The notes beneath the pieces are model-generated. The model ran no database searches, had not been told where the DNA came from, and saw nothing but the letters and a program-made list of their open reading frames with translations. From Valencia hispanica (Eukaryota; Chordata; Actinopteri; Cyprinodontiformes; Valenciidae): a stretch of DNA of 64,000 nucleotides. Location: the NCBI GenBank assembly GCA_963556495.2, contig OY747702.1, positions 11,295,193-11,359,192 of the forward strand, written 5' to 3'. Both the position numbers and the translations under genes were made by a program. Shown here in pieces: positions 10,580 through 22,869 of this stretch; within the stretch, counting starts at the first letter, position 1; each line of letters opens with the position of its first letter.

Positions 10580-11304
10580 TAGCACTGGAGAGGCTCATGA
10601 CTAGCATGCCTTGGCTGGTGTTAGCACTGGAGAAGCTCATGACTAGCATGCCTAGGCTGGTGTTAGCACTGGAGAAGCTCATGACTAGCATGCCTAGGCT
10701 GGTGTTAGCACTGGAGAAGCTCGTGACTAGCATGCCTAGGCTGGTGTTAGCACCGGAGAAGCTTGTGACTAGCATGCCTTGGCTGGTGTTAGCACTGGAG
10801 AAGCTCGTGACTAGCATGCCTAGGCTGGTGTTAGCACTGGAGAAGCTCATGACTAGCATGCCTAGGCTGGTGTTAGCACTGGAGAAGCTCGTGACTAGCA
10901 TGCCTAGGCTGGTGTTAGCACTGGAGAAGCTCGTGACTAGCATGCCTAGGCTGGTGTTAGCACTGGAGAAGCTCGTGACTAGCATGCCTAGGCTGGTGTT
11001 AGCACCGGAGAAGCTTGTGAATAGCATGCCTTGGCTGGTGTTAGCACTGGAGAAGCTCGTGACTAGCATGCCTAGGCTGGTGTTAGCACTGGAGAAGCTC
11101 ATGACTAGCATGACTAGGCTGGTGTTAGCACTGGAGAAGCTCATGACTAGCATGCCTTGGCTGGTGTTAGCACTGGAGAAGCTCGTGACTAGCATGACTA
11201 GGCTGGTGTTAGCACTGGAGAAGCTAATGACTAGCATGGCTAGGCTGGTGTTAGCACTGGAGAAGCTCATCACTAGCATGACTAGGCTGGTGTTAGCACA
11301 CTCT
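10580..11304. repeat. 42-bp minisatellite, about 17 units
   Basis: The unit is 42 bp (core GACTAGCATGCCTAGGCTGG then TGTTAGCACTGGAGAAGCTC). Variants differ at a few positions, such as CATGACT versus CGTGACT, CCTAGG versus CCTTGG, and ACTGG versus ACCGG. Since 42 is a multiple of three and the unit lacks stops in one frame on each strand, it yields long frames in both directions. These are 10597-11310 plus (14-residue unit MTSMPRLVLALEKL) and 10509-11279 minus (unit MLVTSFSSANTSLG). Neither shows a promoter, signal peptide or flanking exon. I treat both as shadows of the tandem repeat. Confidence 0.93.
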
Positions 11305-11458
11305 CACTAATTTCCATTACTATAATTGAAAGTAAATTTACTTCAGTAACTTAATCTACTAAAATTCCAATTTATGGAGTGGCTCTGTGTATTCAAACTT
11401 TAGACTGGGTTGCAAGGCAACACTCACTATAAGTTATGGGCTTTCTCTGAGGCCTGAT

Positions 11459-11610
11459 TCAATTCAATTCAGTTTATTTATATAGCGCCGATTCACAACA
11501 GATGACATCTCAAGGCACTTAACAAGAAGTCATTTCAATACATTTATACAAACATTCCAATCAGTTAAAAAAGTTTCCCATTTAAGGAATCCCAGCAGAT
11601 TGCGTCAGTC
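11459..11610 (+). repeat. Interspersed fish repeat, copy B
   Basis: AATTCAGTTTATTTATATAG followed by CGCCGATTCACAACAGATG and CTCAAGGCACTTAACAAG, ending near GGAATCCCAGCAGATTGCG. It is the same family as 1132, 12130 and 35996, truncated on the right. Confidence 0.75.
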
Positions 11611-11934
11611 ATTGGCTTGAGGCTGTGCTGATCTCATTGAGAGATATCTGAAACTCTTTTCAAGGAGAATCTATCCTTACTGGATGCTAAATTAGCCTCA
11701 ACTGGCTCTTTTTGCCATGAAGTATCTGCAACTCTGCTCCGGGCTCCTCTTGAAGCCAAGATCCTCACCATTTTCCTAAGAGTCCAGTCACTAGCTCATT
11801 GAGGCAGCCTGTGTTCACAAACAAACTTTTTTTCTGTGATTATCCAAAGCTTATGAATGTTGGAACATAGATCAACAGGGAAATTAAAAGTTTCAGGAAC
11901 ATATTTCAACAGGGAAATTAAAAGTGTTATACTT

Positions 11935-12075
11935 TTGGCTCAACTGTGTCTTCACCATGTCAGATCAGTACATTGCCTCCATCCCTGAGAATGCTGCTCC
12001 AATGTATCTGTCCTAACCCCCAGCTCATGAACAAGACCCTGAGATATTTAATCTCCTCCATTTGCAAAATCATAT
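11935..12075 (-). mobile_element. Fragment of RTE-like LINE, 3' coding region
   Basis: CTCAACTGTGTCTTCACCAT, CAGATCAGTACATTGCC and TCATGAACAAGACCCTGAGA match the block at about 60360-60480 of the larger RTE-like LINE, in the same inverted orientation. No open frame survives. Confidence 0.55.
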
Positions 12076-12129
12076 GTATTTTTAAAATCAAATGATCAAA
12101 AAACAAGGCTTTAGGGAGCCCAGTCGATT

Positions 12130-12352
12130 TTATTCAATTCAGTTTTTTATACTAATTTACAACACGTCATCTCAAGGCACTTTACAAGAAAAGACATGTC
12201 AGTTCAATCATACATGCATTCCAATTAATCCTTCAGTTAATTATTCCAATCAGTGTTAACGTTTTCTATCTAAGGAAACCCACCAGATTGCCTCGAGTCA
12301 TTGACTTGCAGCGTTCACTCCTCCTGGACAAACATGTAGCGACAGTAGAACA
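12130..12352 (+). repeat. Interspersed fish repeat, copy C
   Basis: Starts with TTCAATTCAGTTTTTTATAC, then CATCTCAAGGCACTTTACAAG, and continues to ATGTAGCGACAGTAG, so it reaches further right than copy B. It is diverged from copies A and D. Confidence 0.7.
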
Positions 12353-13657
12353 TATAGAACATGTTTCTCTTGACATCCAGGGAGGCTTGCCCAATTGCAT
12401 GCTGAGTGCCCCATCACTCCAGAGAATGACATCTAGGATGACATGCCCTATGTGGATACCCTAACATACATCATCGGTTCCAGCATGTAGCATATTTATT
12501 CCCAAATGCCTGATATTGATACTGATCTCAAACAAACCTAAACTGTAACCCCTTCGAACTTCGTCATGTTCAGGCAATACAGTGTCATGCATCTATGAGG
12601 CACTGCTTGTCTAACTGCTGGGCGCTCTGTAACACTGTAGCTGCACAGGAATTTTGTGCCTTATGTAATATGGTATTTGTTCCAGATGTTCCAGCTTCTC
12701 AACAGTCAAAGCATTCATATTCCCATTGTTTGTCTACCTTAGCACCAAAAACTACTCAAAGTGAACCAACCCTCTCCTAGAGAAATGATAACCCTGATCA
12801 AAAACCATTAAGAGACTCACTTCATCTGAGGAATTGCTGAAACACAAATCTATATCTATTATGTCCACTCACATATAATATAACCTGAATTTAAACTGCA
12901 GTCACATTGCCACAGCTAATAAACATGTCATATGACTAGTGTAAGCAATGTTCAGTTAGATCAATTAGGTTTAGATTGGGCACAACCCTCAATAGAGAAG
13001 GTCAATGTAAGAAAGCCAAAACCTTTTTTCAATACTTTGATGCTCTAAACCAGAGATAATCAAGTACATGTTAGGATGGGCCAGATTTTCTAACCAAGAA
13101 CTTTCACTAGACCAGACATTCTCTTTGGTCTGTCCGTAACAGGTAAGAACCATGCCAGAGTTAATCACCACCATGCACTCACTACAAATTAATTACAGTA
13201 GCTTGGAATTTAGATGTGATGGTAAAATAAATATTTGTTAGTCCAAGCGGGGTTAACACTGCAGTTGTTGTTTAAAAATCTATGTTTCAGAGTTGATAAA
13301 GACATGTTGCGTGAAACAAGCTAGCTAGAATCATGCCAGTGAGTGATCCTTACTATTGTAGTAATTTTCTTTTCTGTAGGAATTCTCAGGGGTTAGCAAA
13401 ATAGATGGATTGTTTATGTTTTACCAAAACCATGGTCTGGGCCAACCTGGAAATGAGTTATGTGGCCGCCATTTGAAGAGGCCAGCATTAAACTCTAACC
13501 AAACACCCCAGCAATCATCAACCACCAGCCACATGGTAATGCCACTGTCTGGCACTTGGATAATTAAAGTAACTGATGCGCACAAAGCTACTAAGATAAT
13601 GCAGGGGTTTTCTCAGCTAGTTACCTACACATCACTCAGAACTTGTCAATATTATCT
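12353..13657. other. No recognisable gene
   Basis: AT-rich with short frames only (12595-12780, 13410-13670). A possible splice acceptor, TTTTCTTTTCTGTAG, ends at about 13379 but is not followed by a convincing coding block. Confidence 0.45.
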
Positions 13658-13659
13658 TA

Positions 13660-13760
13660 CAGTGCTATGAAAAAAGGATTTGACCACCACATGCTTTTTT
13701 GTCACATGTAAATGTTTGTGATCATCAAACACATCTTATCATAAGACAAAGAAAATACTA
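13660..13760. mobile_element. Tc1-like terminal fragment
   Basis: TA at 13658-13659, then CAGTGCTATGAAAAAAGGAT, followed by GTCACATGTAAATGTTTGTG and ATCATCAAAC. It is the same terminus as the relic at 10082 and retains no transposase sequence. Confidence 0.6.
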
Positions 13761-14555
13761 TTATAATTAGTAAATATTAGCGCATTATATAAGTTAACAT
13801 GCTTCTGCATAGTTGCAAGGAGAAATTCCCACTCCTGAAGAAAAGCTTGAGGTAAAGATGATAGAACTGTTATAGATCATGTTATGGATAAATTCCACAT
13901 TTTGGATGCTGTCGGGCAGATTCAAAATGGGTCATGTTTGATAAGTTAATGAGAAATTTTATTTGTAGCACACATTGGTGTTTTATTGCTCAGCTTCACC
14001 AGTGTGTGATAATTTTACTCAAACTGTTCAGCTAATTGTACTGATTGGTATTACACCAGGATGTTTTATAAGCAGGTGCAACGGCACTTTCATCAAGCGA
14101 TCATTTATAATTCAGCACAATGAGCCCAGAAGGAGCCATTGATGCAATGAGCAAGCTAATTTCAATATCTTCCGAACATGCAGCACAGACTGAACAACAA
14201 CTAAATTGTCAGCCTGACATTTATGGAAGTAAAGCCTGTTGTGCTGAAGACCTTTCAGTGTTAAAGAGGAATAGTTTCAAGGAAATGTGATCCTTTCAAA
14301 TCTAAATTGACAACGGTCCAGGGATCCACTTAATGTGCTCTGGCTGTGGTCACTAGCGGCAAACTGTCCTCTGATATATTAAGGATGACAGGTATGAATG
14401 TGATGTGAAAATGAAGCATAATGTACCGGAGGGCTTAGTATCTTAAAGAAAAAAAAACACGGGAAAGTCTGGTTTGATGTGAGGACTTTGCAGGGGCTGC
14501 TGGTAGAGACGTCTGTTGGTGTCGAAGATAACTGTAAGTGAATCTTCTGCTGGCA
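13761..14555. other. No recognisable gene
   Basis: AT-rich. I see no coding frame, RNA gene or assignable repeat. Confidence 0.45.
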
Positions 14556-14557
14556 TA

Positions 14558-14890
14558 CAGTGGTCCTCCAAAGTGTTCACACCCCTGTTAATATGCATAA
14601 TACCCCATGTTTTTTATGTATAAATGAGATGACGATAAAACATGCTCAAAATGTATCCACATATAATGTCACATTTATCTAGTACATTACAAATAAAAAA
14701 CAAATATCTGTAAGATTGGAAAAAAAGAAATAAAGGCCCCAATACTTGGGTTGCATAAGTGTGCAAGTTTCTTATGTTTTGATTTCAGCATTCAGTCATT
14801 GGTAGCATCCCACATCTTGACTTGGTAAGTTTTGCCCACACCACCTTGAAAATGTTTTCCAAATCTTTCCAACTGTTAGGAGCTCCAATT
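14558..14890 (-). mobile_element. Tc1-like relic, third lineage
   Basis: TA at 14556-14557, then CAGTGGTCCTCCAAAGTGTT and CACACCCC. Further in, the text GATTTCAGCATTCAGTCATT and CATCTTGACTTGGTAAG is the reverse complement of the C-terminal transposase coding region of a fish Tc1 lineage whose transposase would lie on the minus strand. It is broken and lacks the right arm. Confidence 0.55.
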
Positions 14891-16712
14891 TAATTCTGGA
14901 AAAACATTCCAAAACCGTTTTTGCCTTCCTTTCCTTTTTTTTTTGTTGTTGTTGTTGCCTGTCATTTTGACCATCAAGGTCAAAGAAATCTGGTCATAAT
15001 GTATTCTTAACTGTCTGAATAGTATAGTATTTATTTTTTATTCATTTGAACTCTTATTCAATCCAAAGAAGCTGAACAGAGAAGTATATATGAACAATAA
15101 ACTTAAACGATTGAACTTAAAATACGAACAGTTGGAACTGAAATGTGCACCCTCTTATGCGTTATCAAATGTTTAAAGAGGGATTGCTGGAGAGGTCATT
15201 GTCATGAGGTTTTGGATTTTTGCATCAGACAGATGACTTCTCATGGGGGTTTAGATGTTGTTCTACAGCCTGTATCCGCGCTCCGCTGCCACACTGGAGA
15301 CTGGAATTATGCGCCACTTCAGCCAAAGTTTGTAAATGAGGGAACATTTCTCCAATTGAAGTGATCAGAAGTCTGAAAGACTCTCTGAACGAGCCGTTCC
15401 CTGGCCTGTAAGCTATCACTTCAGTGGGAGGAAATCCTGCAGCGTATGTGCAGCAGCCGCACTGGTCACAGTCGTGCTCTAAAGCCTCCGTAACTCTTCA
15501 ACATGCTGTCGGCTCCCCGGTCTGAGATGATGGTTCAGATGTTCTCATGGGAATCTCTTTTTTTTTTTTTTTTTACTGATTCAGCCTTTATATTTTTCAG
15601 TCACCATTCTGAAAAACAAGTCAAAGATGGAAAATATTGGGTTAATTCATTGAAGTAATCACATTGCACCATTACGTAAACATGGGACACGTACTGAATC
15701 GTACCTTTGCGGACCGTTTGACCCCTGCATTGTAATCCTTCTTTCTGGATTAGGATTCTTCAGACTGTTGCTGGGTAGATCTCGGATAGGTAGCAAAAAA
15801 TGGTCGGACAGAGGAACATAAAATAACCATGATACATAGATGTCTACCTTGAAAAATGGCTTTCAAATCATCAATCTGGTGAATGCTAACACGTCCATGG
15901 ATTTTCTGCAAATATCTGATGGAACTGTGAGGAACTGCTCTGCCGCAGGTTGTTTCTCCTGATATCACCAGTTAATAATTAGACCACATCAACTAAATCC
16001 ACCTGTCATATTATCTAGCAAAGATCCATATGGATGCCTAAAAAAGTTTTCATATTTACTATCTCTTTTTTCTTAGTTTCTTTGGTCATTTTTCACAGAT
16101 TTCAATCAAAAATGTACTTGAATACAGAAGTTGAGCTCACAGATGCTACGTAGCTCCTTGGAGAGCTTCACAGATTGTGCGAAACATTAAACCAGCCTGA
16201 ACATCAGAGCTAAATGATGCAAATGATTTATGGCTCTAAATCCAAAGTATCCTTTAAGTAAACCGATGCCACTAACTGTTTGAATCGGTGATGTTTGCCC
16301 AACGACTTGAGGTTGTGAAGCTGCTGTCTAACAGATGGTCTCTTTACTGCGCCTCTAATCGATGGAAATTCCTCCGTGGATGTTAGGTGTTGTAAAAGGA
16401 TGCAGGCATAATGCGTGGCTGCAGGCACAGTTGGGAAGGCTGGGTGAACAGCGGAGGGAAGGGGAGCAACTTGTGAGTTCGCAGGCGTCACACTGCATAT
16501 AGCATGCCGGTAAGCACTGCACTGGCTGTTTACTTAATAGAATATAGACACTGCAAATGGCAGCAAGCCAGGAATGACTTGATATATAACATCAGGGACT
16601 GCAGCAGGGGGAATGAAAGGGAGCCTACACACACATAGGATACATCTGCATTCACATATAACCTGTTTTGTTTTCAGCTTTATACCCCGAATAGACTAAG
16701 ATAGTCCTATGC

Positions 16713-16715
<3 letters not shown>
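14891..16715. other. No recognisable gene
   Basis: Contains a T run at about 15559-15574 and short frames on both strands (15143-15364, 15225-15419, 15750-15968, 16228-16491). None has a recognisable motif, a consistent frame or exon boundaries. Unassigned. Confidence 0.45.

Positions 16716-16799
<84 letters not shown>
16716..16799. repeat. (TA)n microsatellite
   Basis: About 42 uninterrupted TA dinucleotides. Such tracts can form cruciforms and are hotspots of length change. Confidence 0.97.
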
Positions 16800-16801
<2 letters not shown>

Positions 16802-17269
16802 GGTGCTGTAGTAATGATAGCAGCTGTGAGGTATGATGTGTGAGCTTGTGACCACAGACGTGTGCTATAGGAAGGCTGTGCTTGCTGTGAGTATTCGGTG
16901 AGATGAAGGAAGAGTGGGGGAGTTAGGGCAGCGGGGTGAAAGTAACAAAGATGAAGAGAGGGAGAGGAAAGGATTGATTGATACAGAGGAGGAATAAAAG
17001 AAAGAGAGATCCAGGTTTGACTGCAATGCTGTAAAATGTACAGGACTTTATTTTATAGCTCTGGCTGCAGCTCGGTAAAACTGCGACGGGACTCTACTGC
17101 CTCTCTGTGGTCACACAGGATGTTTGAAAGGAACCAGGAAGCTGATTGAGAAGACTATACGTCTGCATGTGTTTTTACTGGGATGTTTTTATCAGCCTTT
17201 TTTAAGGCTTGCCCTAACAATGACTGTGTTGTTTTTATTTTCTTAAGGTTTTGTTCAAAATGAATAACT

Positions 17270-17445
17270 GAGCTGTAGAACGGGGTGGTGCCAAATCCAG
17301 CCCCCAGAGAGCTGCGATCCGGTAACACGTTCTCCAACACACCTCAATCAAATGGCTGAATTTCCTCATCAGCTTTTCCTCATTCAGCTCTGCAGGATCT
17401 GGTAACCAGACATTCAACAGGGTCAGGTGTGTTGGAGCAGTGTTT
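17270..17445. mobile_element. Decayed hAT-like MITE (tentative)
   Basis: The phrases CCAACACACCTCAATCAAAT, GGCTGAATTTCCTCATCAGC and TCAGGTGTGTTGGAGCAGTG are arranged as two arms of an inverted layout seen in short hAT-like elements of fish. The element at 23947-24170 shares the CACACCTGA...GTGTGCTGGAGCAG pattern. Ends and target duplication are not resolved. Confidence 0.35.
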
Positions 17446-20026
17446 AATAATGAATATTACAGCCACTGTAGATAACAAAAAAAGAGATTAGTTGGTCCCA
17501 GAGGGGTACATTTCTGACAAAAATGTCGAAAACTGGTAAATATGCGCGAAATAAATGAAAATTTTCCACAGCTAAAAGCCTAACAATCTGATGTTAAAAC
17601 TTGGACTTTCTCTGAGATTGTAAAGTCGGATGTTTGTGCAAAAAACCCCCCAAAACAATAAAGTTTTCTGAGATTTTAAAGTCAGGGGCGCTTTCCCTGT
17701 ATCAGAACATCTCCTGGGTGCAGACTTGATGCAGCCATGTTTCAGTTTCTCTCTCTCTCAGGTGTGCATTCTGGATCCCATTCCAGTTGTTTATGGCTGG
17801 TCTGCACCAGGGAGTTGTCATTCTGATGCAGGGAAGGAGCCTGGATCTACCACTTACACTCTGGAGAATATCCAGATGCACAACCTCTACATTTAGCATT
17901 TCATGTTAAGATGACTTCTGTCAGTTTATGTCTCAGATGGATGACTTTTTCATTTTAGAAAACTTTTGGCAGTTATTTTACAAATCTTTAACTTAGCAAT
18001 TCCAGACAATATCCTAGTTTTATTATTGCAAATGTATGCCTTTCATCATGGAAAATGACATCACAAATGTTTGACTTTTCAACATCAGAAACTATATAAT
18101 GTTTTTTCTTATGAATATTTAAAATGAATTACAAAATGTATAAGATTGTTTGGTGGAAATGTACTCCTCCTTGGCCAGTTTTTTTACTTTTCTCTACAAT
18201 GGCCCTAACACTCTGTTGCAGTTTTGTATAACTATGGGTTATTCAGACTGAAATGTGTCCTTCCGATATGTTCACGCCTACTGTATGTACTTTAACCATT
18301 GTCTTTTCCTTTCTTTTCCCTTGTGTTTTCATTCATTCTTGAAGTAAATACTCATTAGAAGTAGGGCTGCACAGTCTATTGCAAATGTATTAACGCAACG
18401 TGAGCGTGATATCAGTGCTGCAGAAAAAGTGCGATGTTGTCTTTCTAATGACTATGTTAACACATGTTTATTCCTGTCTTCATATTGTCCATTCCTTCAT
18501 TATTTATTGCTCCAAATATGATTACGCTCTGCGCTGGAGAAGTTTTAATAATATTAATAAACAGTTTTCTAACTCCACATTTAAAATAACTGTTGTCTAT
18601 TCTAAAAAGTTAAAATGTTTAAATTTAAGCTATGTATACTATAACATAATGAAGGTGGCAAAGCGTAATAAATAAATAAAGGAATGTTAAACGTCTGAAT
18701 GAATGGACAGGAAGTGCTTTTATCTTGATATTTCAAGACGGAGTTAACCTAGCAATGTTGCAGCTAGCTTTACAGAGAGTTAAAATCTCTTATGTTTCCC
18801 AAATCATCTAAAGTAATTTAATGCAGAAATTATTTGTAGAGACGTTCCTGTGGTCGTTATTACAACTCCACAGCTGACATAAACGGATTGTTATGAGCCA
18901 TTAACGTTCCATAATCCACCAACGTCACTGGCTAATAATCAAGCTCATCCTGTCTCAGTAGAACCTGTGCAGCAGCTGCAGTCCGTAGATAACATACTGG
19001 CTTCCTTAAATGAGATCAAAACTGTTACAAAGACTCAAGTCTCGGGCCACAAGTCTAAGTCAATTCTCAAGTCTTCTGGGCTCAAGTCTGAGTCAAATCT
19101 TAAGTCTTTTATTTCTGGGACATAAGTGCGATTTGAGTCGGTGTCTCAAACTTGATTCCCAATCTGTGCATTATTTCATATTGTATGTTCGCCCTAAGAA
19201 AATGGCCCAGATTTTCAACCCATAACAACTCCATCTGGTAGATAGTATTTCCTTTACGGGTGGGATGGCACACAAAAAAATCACGCTTCAATTTTTTTTA
19301 CGAATCTTTGACTCGAGAAAAACTCGAATGTAAACTTTACTCAACGGTGAACAGAAGCGATTACAATTTCTATGGAAATATTTCGATTCCATCAACTAAT
19401 TGTAACATAGCAAACAGTGATCAGCATAAAAGTGATAACCTCATTTACCAAGTGAAATTGGTCAATTATAGTAAGAAATTTCTAAATAAGATGAGCCAAC
19501 ATTTGATAATTAAAAAAATGTTTAAATCACAATCCAGTGCACTAGATGTACTCCTGTTATACTTCCAGACACTTCCCTTCATCCCTGCAGCTCAGTTAGA
19601 AACTGTAATGATCCCAAATTACAGACCGTAGTGATAGCTTAGAGTCCTCACACTCTGTTCCCACCCTTATTGTGCCGCTTTTTACAGTTGTGTGGCAGAA
19701 CGAAGAATTCCACAATCCAGTTCCTCACATAAACAATTTGAATGTGCACGCTTTAATTCGGTACGAGCGCATGCCAAACCGACTGGCCTGTACGACTACT
19801 AATGTTTTGCTACTGTCCCTCGTTTTGTATTGGGTAACAGATTGTGCATAGATTAAAAACTGCTATCTGAATATGTGTGTGACTGGAAGATTGAGCTGTT
19901 TTTACCATTGTTATTAGAGCTTTATTTAACCATGAAATTAAAAACTCTTGCGATTAAGAATGTAATTTAGGAGAGTGTCCTGGACAAGACAGATAACAAG
20001 TCAAACAGGTGCAAATTACAAAGCAT
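17446..20026. other. No recognisable gene
   Basis: AT-rich. A run of CAAGTCT/GAGTC words at about 19030-19160 looks like a low-complexity piece of a dispersed repeat. The frame at 19260-19631 has no recognisable domain. Nothing else is supported. Confidence 0.45.
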
Positions 20027-20190
20027 ATCCAACCATCCAGCAGCCCATTTTCTCTAAGTGCTTCATTCTGTTCACGGTTGCAATAAGCTGCTACCTATCT
20101 TCAGTGATCGTGGGAGGCGGCGTACACCCTGGACGGGTCATCAGTGAATCACAGAGACATATCACACAATCATTTATGCACACAATATAG
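20027..20190 (-). mobile_element. Fragment of tRNA-type SINE, inverted
   Basis: GGCGGCGTACACCCTGGACG followed by GGTCATCAGTGAATCACAGA is the reverse complement of the 3' half of the SINE family at 52689-53423 (GTCCAGGGCGTACCCC there). Only the 3' part is present, as expected for a truncated or eroded copy. Confidence 0.6.
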
Positions 20191-20539
20191 TGATTGTAAA
20201 AACAAAGCATACCCTCTTTTAGTGCTGGGTCTTTATGTATCAGAGTTGTCAAATAATGAACATTTCAATTTGATCCATAAAACATTGTTTTTGAAGACGC
20301 TCATTTGCAACACAATCTATATCATCTCCATAATTGGCACATAGCTTCACACAGTAGCATTGTAGTCGCACAGAAATGTAGACATGAAATGTAAAACTTC
20401 AATGACCTGGTAGGTTTGATGAAGACCTTTTGGAACCCTCTTTAGTCAAAAAAGCAACAGCGTAGTTTGGAAGTATATGAGGGGGACGAACTGGAGAGGG
20501 CAAAGGGTGGCAAGCTGTGATACAAAGTCGCTAACAGAA

Positions 20540-20790
20540 AGCAAATGGAGAATGGACTGAACTTGTACAGCACTTTTCTATTCATGCTGACCACTCAACT
20601 CGCCTTACACTGGAGTCACATTCACCCATTCGTACTCAAAAACGAGCACACATTTATACACCGATGTGCAGAAGGTAGGCAACTTGAAGTTGAGTGCCTT
20701 GCCCAGGGGCACATCGACATGTGACAGGAGAAAGCTGGAATCAAACTTACAACCCTCCACAGAGTAGCACAAACCTCTTCTAGTTGCCAC
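20540..20790 (-). mobile_element. Second SINE-like repeat, inverted
   Basis: The plus strand reads GGACTGAACTTGTACAGCAC, CACTGGAGTCACATTCACCC and TGCCCAGGGGCACATCGACA. A degenerate B box lies on the minus strand near 20740-20752 (GTTTGATTCC). This arrangement is typical of a common fish SINE with a 3' tail ending in a GCGCTTT-type motif. The family name is not asserted. Confidence 0.5.
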
Positions 20791-20821
20791 AATTTTGTAC
20801 ATCTCCTTGTTATTCTTCTCA

Positions 20822-20883
20822 ACCTTCTTCTCTTTTGCCTTTTTCCTTCAGGGGTCGCCACAGCGAATCATCTGTCTCCATTT
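20822..20883. repeat. Host repeat fragment left of the 752-bp element
   Basis: TTCAGGGGTCGCCACAGCGA and ATCATCTGTCTCC are a familiar fish repeat phrase. The sequence after 21635 (AACTCCCTGTCTGCATTGG) plausibly continues it, so the element at 20884-21635 may have inserted here. Confidence 0.4.
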
Positions 20884-21635
20884 CTGCTTTCCACCGGATG
20901 CGTAAGCGGCGCGCAACGTAATAGGCACGTTTTACTCACAAATTTAGCAGCGCGTCCCTTCCCACCGGGTGCGTTTTAGACGCGTATCACTCGTGAAAGC
21001 GTTCTACCCAGCTGGTCCCGGGAGATCACGGAATGACGTGACATTTGCAATTGCATAACGTAAAGGGTGATATGCAGGGGGCAAAAAATGCAATTCTATG
21101 TTAGTAAGTAGCATAAACTCACCATCCATGCACTCCCCAAACTGCAGATATTTCTGTCCATCCCTTCTCCTTTTTCATGGTGTCCTTGTATAAATGATCA
21201 CTGGTATCATGTAAACTAGCTGATTCTCCACATCAAGGATTAAATTCTCGTCGTCCATGATATAAATCAGCAAATTAGTCCCACGCACCGACTGACTTCA
21301 ATGATGTCACAAGTAGTGATGCTTTGTTTTGTTTTTAGTTAACCAACCGGAAATCTGCAGTGTCTTTTATTTTGAAAAATTCTGGATTCTTTTCACTGCC
21401 TGATTTCCTGTCTGGCCTGATCTAAACTGCTGAGCTTTTTAGAAGCGTAGCGCGTAAAAAATTGAGCCGCTGTGTAAATTAATGCGAGGGCCGCAACACA
21501 GCGCTTCTGAGACGTGTCCGATTGGCTCTGCTTCGCGCCCGGTGGAAGCGGTCCCATTGACTATAATGGCAGCCATCAGCTGCATATTACGCTTGGCAGA
21601 CGTAACGCGCCGCTTACGCGTCCGGTGGAAAGCAG
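20884..21635. mobile_element. 752-bp non-autonomous DNA element with long GC-rich inverted ends
   Basis: The left end reads CTGCTTTCCACCGGATGCGT then AAGCGGCGCG. The right end is its inverted complement (GCGCCGCTTACGCG, CCGGTGGAAAGCAG at 21608-21635), giving about 36 bp of terminal inverted repeat with few mismatches. Internal echoes of the terminus occur at about 20960-20980 (CCCACCGGGTGCGTTTTAGA) and about 21538-21550 (CCCGGTGGAAGCGG). No transposase frame exists; frames at 21482-21726 are incidental. Target duplication is not resolved, so the superfamily is open. Confidence 0.75.
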
Positions 21636-21670
21636 GAGTAACTCCCTGTCTGCATTGGAATCCAGAAACA

Positions 21671-22860
21671 ATGAGTGTTTACTGACTGAAATCCTTTGGA
21701 GACGTCCTAAAAGTGCTTGCACATGAACTCAATGTTTAAACCTCATTTATTTGATCTCGTCAGTGTCTCAACAGCTGTTTTTTAGTTTCAGTTTATCGAA
21801 TCGCCCTCATGGTTTCACAAACCGTGGAGACACAGAGTGCATGGTCAAGGCATCCTTAATGGAGAACAAGGATGAATGATGTATCTTACTATACAGGCCT
21901 GAATGTGTGAGTGCAAGACTGAGTTACCACCTGAAGGTAAACTCTGGGAAAGGAGCTGAGGGAGACACAATGTAAAGGATATTATTACATATTTTAATTC
22001 TCTTGTTTCTTTAAAACTTATTTGGAATATTGTAGAAGTAATTCTTATTGTTAAGTGGTTACATTTTTAGCTATGGTTGCTTTAAACTCTGAATTTGGCT
22101 AAAGTGAAGAAGTAATCCCAAGTACTTCTGTTATTGCTGGGGGAAATGTATAATTAACTATACCATCCTCTGTCACTGTGTGTGAAAAGCCTCTGAAAGA
22201 CTCCAATAAACAGCAGTGACACACTTTCTGTTGAAACTGATAAACAAAAATAATATGTATGTTTTTTTTTTATATGGACATCTATTGTTAAAGGGTCAAT
22301 ACTATCAAACTCTGTAAAAACGACTTCTGCAGATATGAAGAAATAAATGAAAGTCTTTACAAGGCTTTCAAATAAAGTTTATTTATATTCTAAGCGGCAA
22401 AGTAGTAAGGGATTACACCACTAACTCAAGAACTATGGCAGGGTTGAAAGGATATTGAACCATTCTTGCAATGAAAGTACAAATGTTTATTGTGTTTTAA
22501 TTTATTTTTCTTATTTTACAGTGTGTGCAGATCACAATGTGGATTTAACATTATAGGTTCTAAATCTTTGAACAAGGCCTATAAAACTGTATTCTGTGTG
22601 GCAGAAGGTTTTCTGTCAGTAACTAAATCCTAAATATTTTATATATATAACCTAACCCTAACCCTATTTTTTTCCCTCTGAGACAATGGTGCTAAAGAAG
22701 GACAGCTGGTTAATTAACAGTTCTGGGAGTAAGCGAGGAGATGTTAGACTGGCTGAAGAGTTTTTGTATTTCTCTTGGTTCCAGAATTTGGACATCCAGA
22801 GGATTAGGTGCCATATGCTTGAAGGGGGCTGAGGTTGCCAGATCCAAACAGAAGCAAGTT
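21671..22860. other. No recognisable gene; short telomere-like run
   Basis: Mostly unassigned AT-rich sequence. 22651-22666 reads CCTAACCCTAACCCTA, about two and a half telomeric hexamers, probably fortuitous or a trace of break repair. Confidence 0.45.
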
Positions 22861-22869
22861 GTGCATCTC

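Noticed and set aside
10580..11304. CRISPR-like array
   Set aside because: Units are contiguous and differ only by point changes, with no unique spacers; the genome is eukaryotic. It is a minisatellite.
22651..22666. Interstitial telomere marking a chromosome fusion
   Set aside because: Only about two and a half hexamers; too short to distinguish from chance.
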